A DNA stretch of 64,000 nt from Bacteroidia bacterium. GTDB taxonomy: Bacteria > Bacteroidota > Bacteroidia > AKYH767-A > OLB10. Where the stretch lies: the NCBI GenBank assembly GCA_016788165.1, contig JAEUTH010000008.1:62001-126000 (forward strand). The letters run 5' to 3'. Shown here piece by piece: positions 1 to 8,443 of this stretch (within the stretch, counting starts at the first letter, position 1; each line of letters opens with the position of its first letter). Both the position numbers and the translations under genes were made by a program. The notes under the pieces were generated by a model that was not told the DNA's origin, did not search any database, and saw nothing but the letters and a program-made list of their open reading frames with translations.

Positions 1-580
1 AAAAGATGTAGGCACTTTTGCAGTTACATTTAATCAATTTGGTTATAGCGCTTATAACGAACAAAAAGTAGGTATTGCATATGCACGCAGTTTTGGTAAA
101 ACGGTTTCGGCAGCTATGCAGTTAAATTATAATGGCACCAACATTAGCGATAATTACTATGGTAATAACCATGCTGTAACAGTCGAAGCGGGTATGCGTA
201 TCATACTGTTGCCTGAGTTAACTTTTGGCGTACATGTTTATAATCCTACGCGTGCTGCACTTAACAACTACAATGATGAACGCATTCCCACCACATTTAA
301 AGCAGGTTTAGGTTATCAGTTAAATGAGAAAGTTTTAATTGCTGCCGAAATTGAAAAAACATCTGAAACAAAGCCTGTTTTTAAAACAGGATTCGAATAC
401 CAATTTGTAAAAAAGATGTGGTTGCGGGCGGGATTTAGCACCAATCAAAATCAGGGATATTTTGGTTTGGGCATGCAACTTAAACAACTACAGATAAATT
501 TTGCGGCATCATTTCATCAAACATTAGGCTTCACACCACATGCCGATTTAGGTTACAACTTTGTGTCTGCAAATCCGTAA
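1..580 (+). CDS. Outer-membrane beta-barrel protein, C-terminal part (5' end outside the window)
   Basis: The frame is open from the first bases of the window (codons from position 2) to a TAA at 578-580, so the gene starts upstream and the ATG at 116 is internal. About 192 residues are visible. They alternate short polar and aromatic beta strands with glycine-rich turns, for example FNQFGYSAYNEQKVGIAYAR near the left edge and a closing HADLGYNFVSANP. This fits the last strands of a PorV/UPF0164-like outer-membrane barrel as found widely in Bacteroidota. The stop shares one base with the start of the next gene (TAATG), so the two are translationally coupled. I cannot assign a substrate or role. 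The barrel call is an inference from strand pattern, not from a specific motif. Confidence 0.6.
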   Translation, partial: KDVGTFAVTFNQFGYSAYNEQKVGIAYARSFGKTVSAAMQLNYNGTNISDNYYGNNHAVTVEAGMRIILLPELTFGVHVYNPTRAALNNYNDERIPTTFKAGLGYQLNEKVLIAAEIEKTSETKPVFKTGFEYQFVKKMWLRAGFSTNQNQGYFGLGMQLKQLQINFAASFHQTLGFTPHADLGYNFVSANP

Positions 581-2661
581 TGAAACATTACTACCTACAT
601 AGCTTATGCCTGTTAATTTGTTGCGCATGTATGTTAAATGTGCAAGCACAGGTTACACCTGTAAACAACGAGCAACATCTGGACGACCGCATTGAACTGA
701 ATGCCGAAAACAGTGTAGAGGGTATGGACTTTGACGAGTTGAAAATTATTTGGGACGAATTTGCCAAGCGGCCCATCAATCTAAACAAAACAACTAAAGA
801 ACAACTGCAGCAACTGGCTTTACTTACCGATTATCAGATAGACCAATTGTTACAACACCGCCAAAAAAATGGCGATTTAATTGCTTTGCAAGAATTGCAA
901 GCAGTTAATGGTTTTGATGCAGATGATATACAACGTATTTTGCCTTTTGTAACAGTTACTACAAATGTAAATGACTTGCACTTGTCGTTTAGCCAATATA
1001 TAACCCAGGGTAACCATCAATTATTACTGCGAACCGAAAGCGTGTTAAATGAACAGGCTGGCTATAATCCCAAAGACAGCAACGATGCCAGCTATGCCGG
1101 CAGCCCTTACCGGTTATATATGCGTTACCGGATTTTTATGCAACGAAAATATAGCTTTGGCATAGTTGCCGAAAAAGATCCAGGCGAATCACTATTAACC
1201 GATAACAATAAGTGGAAGGGATTTGATTATTACTCGGCACATTTATTTGTGCGCGATATAGGTATCGTTAAATCATTGGCCATTGGCGATTATCAGGTTG
1301 AATATGGGCAAGGCTTAACCTTGTGGAGTGGATTGGCTTTTGGTAAATCGGCCGACCCGGTAACCGTTATCCGTTTTGCTAATGGCTTGCGTCCTTATAC
1401 ATCCGTAAACGAAACCATTTTCAGACGCGGAATTGCTGTGTCTTTATTACCTGCAAAAAATTGGCGTGTTGATGCATACTACAGTAACCGCCTTAGCGAT
1501 GGTAACGTTGCAACAATTGATTCATTAAATCAGATTAGCGAGTTTACAAGTATTCAATCGTCAGGTTTACACCGCACCGATGCTGAGTTAGCCGATAAAG
1601 GCTCGGTTAGAATTCAATCTTATGGCGGGCATATTACCTATCGTAAAAATCAACTGGAAGTTGGTTTTACAGGTGCTGCAACACATTTAAATAAAAATTT
1701 ACAACGGACGTATCAGCTTTACAATCAGTTTCAGTTTAGTGGACAAAATTTTTTTAATACAGGTATTGATTACAAATTGTTGCTACGTAACTTTAATTTC
1801 TTTGGCGAAATATCACGCTCCCAGAATGGAGCCATGGCAACTATTAATGGCGTAATAATGAGTGTTGACCCAAAACTTACTTTTACATTATTATACCGGA
1901 ACTATGGTAAGAAGTATGAAGCTATTGAAAGTAATGCCATTGCCGAATCGGATAATGTAAACGAACGCGGTTTGTATGCAGGCTACTCATTTAAACCGGT
2001 TCGAAAAATTTCGCTTACCGGATACTTTGATTTGTTTAGCTATCCATGGTTACGTTTCGCTGTTAATGCACCATCGCATGGTTTTGAATATATAACGCAG
2101 CTAACTTATAAACCCAACAAGCAATTAGAAATGTATGCACGCTACAGGCAAACCAATAAACAAGGCAATGTTGCGCCCGCAGAAGACGCACCCAAGATTG
2201 ATTATTTAGTAAATAATCATCAGCAAAACCTGCGTTTTAATATTGCCTACAAAATTTCGAAAGTGTTAGCTATCCGAAGCCGTGTTGAATGGGTATATTT
2301 TAAAGATGGAAATCAACCTTTGGAAAATGGATTTTTAGCCTTTCAGGATTTTATATACAAGCCTTTAGGTAAGCCATTGTCTATTACAATAAGGTATGCT
2401 GTTTTCGGTACAAAGAGCTACAACTCCCGTTTGTATGCTTATGAAAACGATGTGTATGGCGCGTTTTCTATACCACCACTTTACGGACAGGGACAAAGAT
2501 TTTATGCATTGTTGCGCTATCACATTTCGCGTCAGGTTGATTTGTTCTTGCGTTATTCACAAACCGTTTATTATAACCAAACTACAATTGGAAGCGGGTT
2601 AGATAAAATAGAAGGCAATAGTAGAAATGATATTAAGTTGGTTTTGAAAATGGAATTGTAA
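580..2661 (+). CDS. Helix-hairpin-helix domain protein with outer-membrane barrel-like C-terminus
   Basis: This 693-residue protein starts with a signal peptide (MKHYYLHSLCLLICCACMLN, cleavage after about residue 24). A ComEA-like double helix-hairpin-helix segment lies at about residues 66-124 (PINLNKTTKEQLQQLALL, then a second hairpin LQELQAVNGFDADDIQRIL). The remaining 550 residues are rich in aromatic beta strands such as YRLYMRYRIFMQRKYSFGIV and end in a strand-like stretch, as expected for an outer-membrane barrel. Exported proteins with this HhH-plus-barrel layout are common and uncharacterised in Bacteroidota. Its start overlaps the stop of the upstream barrel gene by one base, so the two probably act together at the outer membrane. 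With a signal peptide the HhH part would sit in the periplasm; DNA binding is not demonstrated. Confidence 0.7.
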   Translation: MKHYYLHSLCLLICCACMLNVQAQVTPVNNEQHLDDRIELNAENSVEGMDFDELKIIWDEFAKRPINLNKTTKEQLQQLALLTDYQIDQLLQHRQKNGDLIALQELQAVNGFDADDIQRILPFVTVTTNVNDLHLSFSQYITQGNHQLLLRTESVLNEQAGYNPKDSNDASYAGSPYRLYMRYRIFMQRKYSFGIVAEKDPGESLLTDNNKWKGFDYYSAHLFVRDIGIVKSLAIGDYQVEYGQGLTLWSGLAFGKSADPVTVIRFANGLRPYTSVNETIFRRGIAVSLLPAKNWRVDAYYSNRLSDGNVATIDSLNQISEFTSIQSSGLHRTDAELADKGSVRIQSYGGHITYRKNQLEVGFTGAATHLNKNLQRTYQLYNQFQFSGQNFFNTGIDYKLLLRNFNFFGEISRSQNGAMATINGVIMSVDPKLTFTLLYRNYGKKYEAIESNAIAESDNVNERGLYAGYSFKPVRKISLTGYFDLFSYPWLRFAVNAPSHGFEYITQLTYKPNKQLEMYARYRQTNKQGNVAPAEDAPKIDYLVNNHQQNLRFNIAYKISKVLAIRSRVEWVYFKDGNQPLENGFLAFQDFIYKPLGKPLSITIRYAVFGTKSYNSRLYAYENDVYGAFSIPPLYGQGQRFYALLRYHISRQVDLFLRYSQTVYYNQTTIGSGLDKIEGNSRNDIKLVLKMEL

Positions 2662-2774
2662 GTCATTTATCTCGTAACATTATTGGTGATAATAGTTTGT
2701 AATAACAGATGCGTTTTTCAACTTTTGTAATGCTTATAACACATAGATTAGTTACAATTCACTGTAGTCAGTTA

Positions 2775-3185
2775 TTACATCTTTAATGTGTTAATATCAT
2801 CCAAGATGTAACAATGATTATGATGTACCATGCCAATTTTTGGATAATAATTTACAGCCTTTGGTGCTGCTAATAATATAAGTTTGGCTTGTGGTGCAGC
2901 TAACGTAGTTTGTTTTATTAATTCTTTTCCGATGCCTTGTTTTTGAAATTCTACATCTATTGCTAAATCCGACATGTAGGTACAAAAAGCAAAATCGGTT
3001 AACGACCTGGCAATGCCAATCAGTTTGTTGTTTAAACGTGCGGTTACTATCAGGTTTGCATGCGCTAACATTTGGGCAATTCTTTCAGGTTCGGTTATGG
3101 GTCTTCGTTCGGCCAAGGTTGAGTTTATAAGCAACTGCGTAAATGCTTCAACAGTTATGCTGTTTTCCCTTTGATATGTAATCAT
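2775..3185 (-). CDS. GNAT family N-acetyltransferase
   Basis: This 136-residue cytoplasmic protein has the acetyl-CoA-binding motif A of GNAT enzymes, VEFQKQGIGKELI at about residues 79-91 (Q-x-x-G-x-G). It is followed by the typical alpha/beta segment KLILLAAPKAVNYYPKIGM, in which the YYPKIGM part matches the end of the GNAT fold. The length is normal for a small single-domain GNAT. The acceptor cannot be read from the sequence. It is a lone gene between a convergent + strand gene and an AT-rich spacer. The family assignment is fairly sure, the substrate unknown. Confidence 0.8.
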   Translation of the reverse strand: MITYQRENSITVEAFTQLLINSTLAERRPITEPERIAQMLAHANLIVTARLNNKLIGIARSLTDFAFCTYMSDLAIDVEFQKQGIGKELIKQTTLAAPQAKLILLAAPKAVNYYPKIGMVHHNHCYILDDINTLKM

Positions 3186-3381
3186 ATTAAGTCAATTGAA
3201 TTTTTATAATATGTTAGACAGGTTACGTGTTTAACCAATAGTAAAATTTAACCGCAACTATATCATATTTAAAACAGGTTAACTTTTATAATTACCTAAT
3301 GCGCTATTTTGATTTATGCTTATAGTTTTTTTATAAGTAATATTATTTATTGCAGAATGTTATTTTTAAAATGGCTGTAAA

Positions 3382-3894
3382 TTAATCTTCGCGTTTTACT
3401 TTTATTTCGGCAAGGCCTTTAATATACCTTCGACCCGCTTTCAAATCTCCGGTCGAAATAAATATAATCCGTTGATCTATAAGCGCTAATTTTTTGTTTT
3501 CCATTTCTGTTACAATGTAAAACCGGTTGCCGGTTTCTGTGTTATAAATTTCATTCCACGAAAACACAACTTTATATCCATCAGATGCTTTAAATACGAA
3601 ATAAAATTCGTTTAAAAATTTTGGTTTCTCATAATTAAATAAAACAGGAGCAAGCAATGTTTTAATAGGGATGCCTTTCATTCCGTTAAGCGTGTCTTTA
3701 ATCTCGCCATTATGATTGTAAATTATCACATCGTTGATTGTTGACTTTGGAAATGTATCGAGATCAGCTAATGTAAAGTAAACATCGTGCTTAATTTCGC
3801 CTGAAATTTTAATGCCATCTGTTGGTGGTATATTTCGTTGTGCGATACTTAGAAATGGAATAAGTAGTGCAAAAAGCGTAATTATTTTTCTCAT
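3382..3894 (-). CDS. Small secreted protein with molybdopterin-oxidoreductase-like fold
   Basis: The 170-residue product begins with a signal peptide (MRKIITLFALLIPFLSIAQ). The rest, ISGEIKHDVYFTLADLDTFP and FVFKASDGYKVVFSWNEIYN, resembles the compact sulfite-oxidase-type molybdopterin-binding domain (Pfam Oxidored_molyb) seen in short periplasmic Bacteroidota proteins. No cysteine is present in the mature chain, so the usual Mo-ligating cysteine is missing. It may therefore bind another ligand or act as a structural protein rather than an oxidoreductase. It lies 117 bp downstream of the LCIB-like gene on the same strand and may be read through from it or be independent. The family call is by motif resemblance only. 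Confidence 0.55.
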   Translation of the reverse strand: MRKIITLFALLIPFLSIAQRNIPPTDGIKISGEIKHDVYFTLADLDTFPKSTINDVIIYNHNGEIKDTLNGMKGIPIKTLLAPVLFNYEKPKFLNEFYFVFKASDGYKVVFSWNEIYNTETGNRFYIVTEMENKKLALIDQRIIFISTGDLKAGRRYIKGLAEIKVKRED

Positions 3895-4011
3895 TTTATA
3901 TTCGGGTATTCTTATAATTAAATCAAAGAAAGTGAAGCATCATTTGTTTTTTGTGAAATTGCTGAATAGTAAAGCAATTAGACATAAAGCTTAACTATTG
4001 TTGTGTTTCAG

Positions 4012-4755
4012 TTATAACATTTGAGCTGTTTTGTTTATGCGTTGTTTCGTTGTTAAATCAATAATTTCGAAACGCCTTACTTCGTTAAACGAACCCATAT
4101 CGCTATCGCTGTTAATTAAAATGGCTCCAACCAGTATTACATATTTGCAATTGTAGGAGGTTAAGCTAACGAGTTCGTTTATGCGTTTGTCAATAGCTTC
4201 GTATATTACCTCTGTTGCTTCATAAAGTGGTGTTTTTGCATGCAGTATTCTGTTGCTTTCATTCAAAAGTATTTGCTCAATGGTATTCATTTGGTAATCT
4301 AGTTCCGTAACATTTCCGGGTATTATGATGTTGTTTATTAATTTGTTTAATGCACCTTTTGCGGCACCACAACAACCGCTGTTTTTACTCTGTCCGAAGC
4401 GATGAATTTCGCCTATAGTGCCATCTTTAGCAATGCCAATATGCGGGCCATAGTAAATAAATACAGCACCATCATCAGGTACATGGCTTGCGAAAGCGCC
4501 CATGCCGGTAAGGCCTGTAAACGGAAATCCATCTAAGCCGCCCATTTTAAATGGGCCTAAAAATTCCTGCGTACGTGCCGGGTATTGAATGCTGTTTACA
4601 TCATCACTGCAAATGCTATCAGCCAGCATTACTTGCTTGGGTTCTAAATCCAATTCATATTCAACATAATCAATTATACGGTTAACACTGTCAATAGTGG
4701 TAATCGCATTTGGATACCATTTGTGAATGATGCTTAGTTTATCTCTTTTTTTCAT
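4012..4755 (-). CDS. LCIB-family (theta-type) carbonic anhydrase-like protein
   Basis: Numbered from the ATG at 4755 (247 residues), the protein carries the signature of the low-CO2-inducible LCIB/LCIC family. These are CSDDVN at 49-54, LGPFKMGGLDGFPFTGLTG at 66-84, HVPDDG at 91-96, YGPHIGI at 102-108 and GQSKNSGCCGAA at 121-132. In this family a Cys-His-Cys set binds zinc in a beta-CA-like fold; here the candidates are C49, H91 and C128 or C129, with D51 as the nearby acidic residue. The predicted reaction is reversible CO2 hydration. An earlier in-frame ATG (4818) would run into the bestrophin gene, so I chose 4755, 10 bp after the bestrophin stop. It is the third gene of a tight unit with a K+ channel and a bestrophin. 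No signal peptide is seen, so it is cytoplasmic. Activity is inferred; some LCIB homologues test as inactive. Confidence 0.85.
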   Translation of the reverse strand: MKKRDKLSIIHKWYPNAITTIDSVNRIIDYVEYELDLEPKQVMLADSICSDDVNSIQYPARTQEFLGPFKMGGLDGFPFTGLTGMGAFASHVPDDGAVFIYYGPHIGIAKDGTIGEIHRFGQSKNSGCCGAAKGALNKLINNIIIPGNVTELDYQMNTIEQILLNESNRILHAKTPLYEATEVIYEAIDKRINELVSLTSYNCKYVILVGAILINSDSDMGSFNEVRRFEIIDLTTKQRINKTAQML

Positions 4756-4765
4756 AATATTAAAT

Positions 4766-5770
4766 TTATAGAACGATATTATTAACGGGTTGTATGGCAG
4801 GTGGCAATTCGGTTTCATCTAACATATCGCGCATATCAATTTCGATGGTACGGCTTATTTGTGTAATAGGAACATCTAACGAACTGCCTTCGAACGGGTT
4901 AACCGAACTTTCGCCAATTACATCAAGTGTTACAAATACCCACATTATCATCGTACAAAAAGGTACATTAAACCATAAGGAGTAGCCTTCTAAAAATGTA
5001 TCAAGGCCAAGCTTATTAAACTCAGGTAAAAGAGTAAATGGCACACTGATAACAAAAATAAAAAGTAAGTAGGTGGTTATTGATGCAAAGTTACGCGGAT
5101 AAGGAAAATTTTTTATTCGCTCAGCCCTGCCTTGTCCATCCGTAAATTTTATTAGGCATTCCTGCAATTGCTTCCATGCTACATCGTTTATTTTGTCTGC
5201 TTTATACATGTTTGCAATCGCTGCTGATTGCATGGCTACAAGTTGCGTAGCTTTATTTTTTTTTGTGATAACATAATTATAATCCTGTTCAGATAGAAGT
5301 TGTTTTAATATTTCATTCAGGTTTTCTGCTTTTTCAGGAATTCTATATTTCCTTAAATATTCCTTGTTATGCATCGAATCCATGTTTTCCCAGGTGCGGC
5401 TTTCACGTAATTGATGCCTGAGACAAGTAAGCCAGGCAAAATGCCGGTAAAAAATAATTTTTACATCCATATTGTTTTTGCTGCCAACAATATCTCTTAC
5501 TGTATATGCAAAGCTTCTGCTATCGTTTATTATGCTGCCGTAAATTTGACGTGCCTCCCAAATACGGCCATAACTTGCATTGTTTTTAAAGCCTACTACA
5601 AAGGCAACAGCCGTGCCCAATATTGCAACGGGTTGCCATGGAATAGTTATAAATTTCCATCCCAGACTGTACAATAATGTTGGAACAATTGCAATAAGAA
5701 AAAGTTTGAAAGTAATTCTTCTTGTCCAGTAAAAAAATTCGAAAGGAGTGTATCGTTTACCTGTATGCAT
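4766..5770 (-). CDS. Bestrophin-family anion channel
   Basis: The 334-residue protein matches prokaryotic bestrophins (YneE/RFP-TM family). It has an N-terminal FEFFYWTRRITFKLFLIAIV, the conserved GFKNNASYGRIWEAR after the second helix (about residues 59-73), and a late VIGESSVNPFEGSSLDVPI matching the family's PFG-x-D region. Membrane segments lie at about 18-38, 45-63, 229-250 and 266-288. Bestrophins form pentameric chloride or bicarbonate-permeable channels; bacterial ones have also been reported to conduct cations, so ion choice is open. The gene starts 5 bp after the K+ channel-like gene and ends 10 bp before the LCIB-like gene. That context favours a role in bicarbonate/CO2 handling (inference). 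The last residues, PPAIQPVNNIVL, are a poorly conserved tail. Confidence 0.88.
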   Translation of the reverse strand: MHTGKRYTPFEFFYWTRRITFKLFLIAIVPTLLYSLGWKFITIPWQPVAILGTAVAFVVGFKNNASYGRIWEARQIYGSIINDSRSFAYTVRDIVGSKNNMDVKIIFYRHFAWLTCLRHQLRESRTWENMDSMHNKEYLRKYRIPEKAENLNEILKQLLSEQDYNYVITKKNKATQLVAMQSAAIANMYKADKINDVAWKQLQECLIKFTDGQGRAERIKNFPYPRNFASITTYLLFIFVISVPFTLLPEFNKLGLDTFLEGYSLWFNVPFCTMIMWVFVTLDVIGESSVNPFEGSSLDVPITQISRTIEIDMRDMLDETELPPAIQPVNNIVL

Positions 5771-5775
5771 GTTCG

Positions 5776-6453
5776 TTATTTTGATTGTGTAGCGTTCGAA
5801 GTGAATTTGCTTACTAAAATTCCTACCAGTATAACGATATAAAATTGACCGGTTATGCCAAATAACGAAGTGAGTAATTTAGTATGATGTGTATTGGGTG
5901 TAATGTCGCCAAAGCCAATACTGGTAAGCGTTATAGAGCTAAAATATACCAAGTCCATATAAGTGCTGGCAGGGTTAGCTAAATTAATTCCATTAAACGA
6001 TTGCTCATTTTTGTAAACGAAATACTGCATAGTAAAGGTGCACGTTTCAATAAGTAAAAGGTATCCGCAGGCTGCAGCCGAAATAATATCTGTATTAATG
6101 TAACTGGGCTTTACCAAATAAATGAGTATTTCATAAAGTAGCCAAATAAAGTATATCACATACGTTATATTGAGTAATAAAAAGTAGTAGTGATTATTAT
6201 CGTTAAAGGCAAGGCCAATTGGCAATGCAATAATTACTAGAAAGAGTAAAAGCTGCAGTTGGTTTTTTAAACGACCTTTTTCAATAAAAATACCCACACT
6301 TGATACACCTACAATAAGCATATTTATTGGCCAAATTATTTTCGTATAAAAATTCAGGTCTTCTATGAAAATGCCAATATATAGGTGTTGCAAAATTGCT
6401 ATAAGCAATAATTCATATTTGATTTTGGATATTTGGTTGAGAATAGGTTGCAT
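5776..6453 (-). CDS. Six-helix potassium channel-like protein
   Basis: This 225-residue membrane protein has helices at about 13-30, 39-57, 67-83, 88-113, 122-146 and 194-216. A pore loop lies between the last two. The selectivity-filter segment SSITLTSIGFGDITP (residues 172-186) matches the K+ channel T-V/I-G-Y/F-G-D signature, with S178-I-G-F-G-D183. There is no arginine-rich voltage-sensor helix and no cytoplasmic RCK domain, so gating is unknown. It resembles Ion_trans_2 proteins. It is the first gene of the unit; the bestrophin gene begins 5 bp later. A K+ pathway beside an anion channel could balance charge during bicarbonate or chloride flux (inference). Confidence 0.8.
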   Translation of the reverse strand: MQPILNQISKIKYELLLIAILQHLYIGIFIEDLNFYTKIIWPINMLIVGVSSVGIFIEKGRLKNQLQLLLFLVIIALPIGLAFNDNNHYYFLLLNITYVIYFIWLLYEILIYLVKPSYINTDIISAAACGYLLLIETCTFTMQYFVYKNEQSFNGINLANPASTYMDLVYFSSITLTSIGFGDITPNTHHTKLLTSLFGITGQFYIVILVGILVSKFTSNATQSK

Positions 6454-6755
6454 GTCCCGAAAACTAATTTAATGCCGGCTATTGTACTTAGCCCGATGCG
6501 AAATAAATAGTTGCAATAGCTAAAACAAATAAATTTCGACTAACGGTTTTTACAATACGTCTTTGGGGCTATTTATTTTTAATCTAAGCAAATCATTTAT
6601 CTGCAAGGAATTTGCGTAAGAATGTACATTGTATAATGTGCATTAAACTTTGACAAAAAAAAGCCTAACAAATTTGTTTGTTTCAAACTTGTTAGGCACA
6701 ATGCAAAGTGTTAGGTGCTATAAAATATAGCTTTTAATACATAATATTGAAGTGT
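6454..6755. other. Intergenic spacer between two minus-strand operons
   Basis: This 302 bp AT-rich stretch has no supported gene. It holds the intrinsic terminator of the upstream NO-stress operon (6653-6697). The remainder, toward 6454, must contain the promoter of the K+ channel-bestrophin-LCIB unit. I see no convincing operator there. Confidence 0.6.
6653..6697 (-). terminator. Rho-independent terminator of the NO-stress operon
   Basis: A 14 bp inverted repeat (arms 6663-6676 and 6684-6697, core GCCTAACAA/TTGTTAGGC, one mismatch) has a 7-base loop. On the minus strand it is followed by a run of eight T (6655-6662 read in reverse). It lies about 60 bp beyond the stop of the hemerythrin gene, as expected for the end of that operon. 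Confidence 0.85.
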
Positions 6756-7220
6756 TTAATGTTTCTCTTTCCAAAATTCATCTGGCCAAGTTTCGCAAAA
6801 ATCATGTGTATGTTCTGACAGTACTCGCATTTGACTTTCATTCGCTACATTTTCTATTTCATTAAACAAAACCCGCTCTTCAAAACGGATATGTTGTTCA
6901 AGTAAATCGGCAATAGAAGCTAATAAATTTTCATCCCAATTCGAATCATTAAATTTTTGTTTCAATTGGTTATGTTCCAAAAGTGCTTGTGCAACAAGCG
7001 TATTGTTATTACCCAATATCGGAAACAGAAAAGCTTCTTCAGTTTCGAAATGCTGAAGCAAATGCGCACCCCAAAACCATTTTGCATAATCCGTTATACG
7101 GCTTAGCGCAACATGCTGCTTTATTCCCGTTCTGATTTTCCAACAAAACAGCAAGCCGGTATGATGTTCGCGACTGAGGGGCTGCATATTAGGATGCCGT
7201 TTTATGGGTTTGTTTTCCAT
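6756..7220 (-). CDS. Hemerythrin HHE-domain protein
   Basis: The 154-residue protein has the spaced His/Glu pattern of a four-helix hemerythrin-like di-iron domain. It has SREHHTGLLF near the start, HLLQHFETEEAFLFP in the second helix, LEHNQL in the third and QHIRFEERVLFNEIE in the fourth. It would be cytoplasmic. It is the last gene of the Rrf2-hemoglobin-RIC operon, starting 8 bp after ric. A role in NO or oxygen sensing, or in iron handling during nitrosative stress, is inferred from this context. It lacks the N-terminal ScdA domain of its neighbour, so it is a stand-alone HHE protein rather than a second RIC. Confidence 0.85.
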   Translation of the reverse strand: MENKPIKRHPNMQPLSREHHTGLLFCWKIRTGIKQHVALSRITDYAKWFWGAHLLQHFETEEAFLFPILGNNNTLVAQALLEHNQLKQKFNDSNWDENLLASIADLLEQHIRFEERVLFNEIENVANESQMRVLSEHTHDFCETWPDEFWKEKH

Positions 7221-7228
7221 AATTTCTG

Positions 7229-7960
7229 TTAGTTTTCTGAAGTCAGATTTTTTTCGAGCGTGATGGCCTGTGGAAATAATATGTTGTTTTCGAGATGTAT
7301 GTGTTGATGTAAATCTTCTTCAAATTCTTTAAGTAATGCATAGGTAACTTTGTATGTATTGCAGGCATCATTTGGTGGCTGATAGTCTTGTGTAAGTTCT
7401 GCAATTTTTCTAAAACGATCGCCTTCATTGGTATGTTCATTCATCATCATTTGAATGGGATTTTTTACCGTGCCAAATGGTGCTTGTATGGTGGTGCCTG
7501 TTTGTTTTGCATTTTCCATTTTTCGGATAAAGGGAAATAAAATCAGTTCTTCTTTTTTCATGTGCATAGCCAATTCGCCTGCCGACTCATTAAAAAGGGT
7601 TTCAACTTCGAACAGTTCAGGGTGTTTGTCGCCATGTACGCGTGCTACTTTGTGTAGAAAGGGATTAATCTCCTGAATTTTATTTTCAACATACCGGTGA
7701 TGTTTTTTTTCAATATAATCAGCCAATAAATCTAAAGGCCATTTCGTAAAGTCCTGGTTAGATGCATCAGTACTATTTGCTGTTACTTCTTCAAGTAGTT
7801 TAATTACCGTTTCTGTATTTTTTTGTTTCTGTACACAGGCATCTTCGATAGTGCGATTGCCGTTGCAACAAAAATCAATTCCGTTTTGTTTAAAAACGGA
7901 TGCAGTACGGTAGTCGTTTGCAACCAGATTGCCTATAATGGTGTCTTTGGTAATGTTCAT
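7229..7960 (-). CDS. ric: Iron-sulfur cluster repair di-iron protein (RIC/YtfE/ScdA)
   Basis: This 243-residue protein has the two-part RIC layout. The N-terminal ScdA_N domain contains FKQNGIDFCCNGNRTIEDAC with the diagnostic CC pair (C31-C32). The C-terminal hemerythrin-like domain contains HHRYVENK, HGDKHPELFE, HMKKEELILFPF, NEHTNEGD and HLENNILFPQA, supplying the di-iron ligands. RIC proteins help restore Fe-S clusters damaged by NO and peroxide. The gene follows the membrane protein gene by 33 bp and precedes the HHE gene by 8 bp. Regulation by the first gene of the operon, an Rrf2 protein, is likely. The assignment is firm at family level. Confidence 0.92.
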   Translation of the reverse strand: MNITKDTIIGNLVANDYRTASVFKQNGIDFCCNGNRTIEDACVQKQKNTETVIKLLEEVTANSTDASNQDFTKWPLDLLADYIEKKHHRYVENKIQEINPFLHKVARVHGDKHPELFEVETLFNESAGELAMHMKKEELILFPFIRKMENAKQTGTTIQAPFGTVKNPIQMMMNEHTNEGDRFRKIAELTQDYQPPNDACNTYKVTYALLKEFEEDLHQHIHLENNILFPQAITLEKNLTSEN

Positions 7961-7993
7961 GATTTTAAAGTTTTTATGTAAATAATATTTTAT

Positions 7994-8443
7994 TTAAGTG
8001 CTTAGTTGCTTGTTGTTTCGAAACTGTGATATGCCAAACAGACTTAAACCTGTAACTTTTATTACCTCTAAAACAACAAAGTAGTAGTGCAGGTTTGAAG
8101 CGGGTGGAGTTTGACCTTGCACATATTGTTCAGCTCTAGCATCTAATGCAGGTAAAAGCCAAATAGTTTGTAGTAATAAAATTGAAATAGTTATCAGGTA
8201 CCAACTATTGAATGTTACTTTATACTGTTTTGCATAAATTATATTTCCTAATACTGATAGCGCAAAAATCCATTCAACTTTATTTAATGCATTAAACACC
8301 AAGCGGCCGATACTAAGGCCAATAGGTAAAGTTACACCGGGTGCCGTAAATTTTAGCCAGGCTTCCATAAAACTAATAGAGCATACATAACCTATCCAAA
8401 CAAATGTAACTATAGCAGCTACGGGCATCCTTACTGTAATCAT
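7994..8443 (-). CDS. Four-helix integral membrane protein of the NO-stress operon
   Basis: I do not recognise a named family. The 149 residues contain about four hydrophobic helices (roughly 5-28, 47-68, 78-98 and 122-143), no signal peptide and no metal-binding cysteine pair. Polar features are an FMEAWLKF segment after helix 1 and an LPALDARAEQYVQGQ loop before helix 4. The start overlaps the truncated hemoglobin stop as ATGA, so the two are translationally coupled and probably work in the same process. A membrane partner for the hemoglobin or a haem/NO-related function is possible but only inferred from position. Confidence 0.7.
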   Translation of the reverse strand: MITVRMPVAAIVTFVWIGYVCSISFMEAWLKFTAPGVTLPIGLSIGRLVFNALNKVEWIFALSVLGNIIYAKQYKVTFNSWYLITISILLLQTIWLLPALDARAEQYVQGQTPPASNLHYYFVVLEVIKVTGLSLFGISQFRNNKQLST

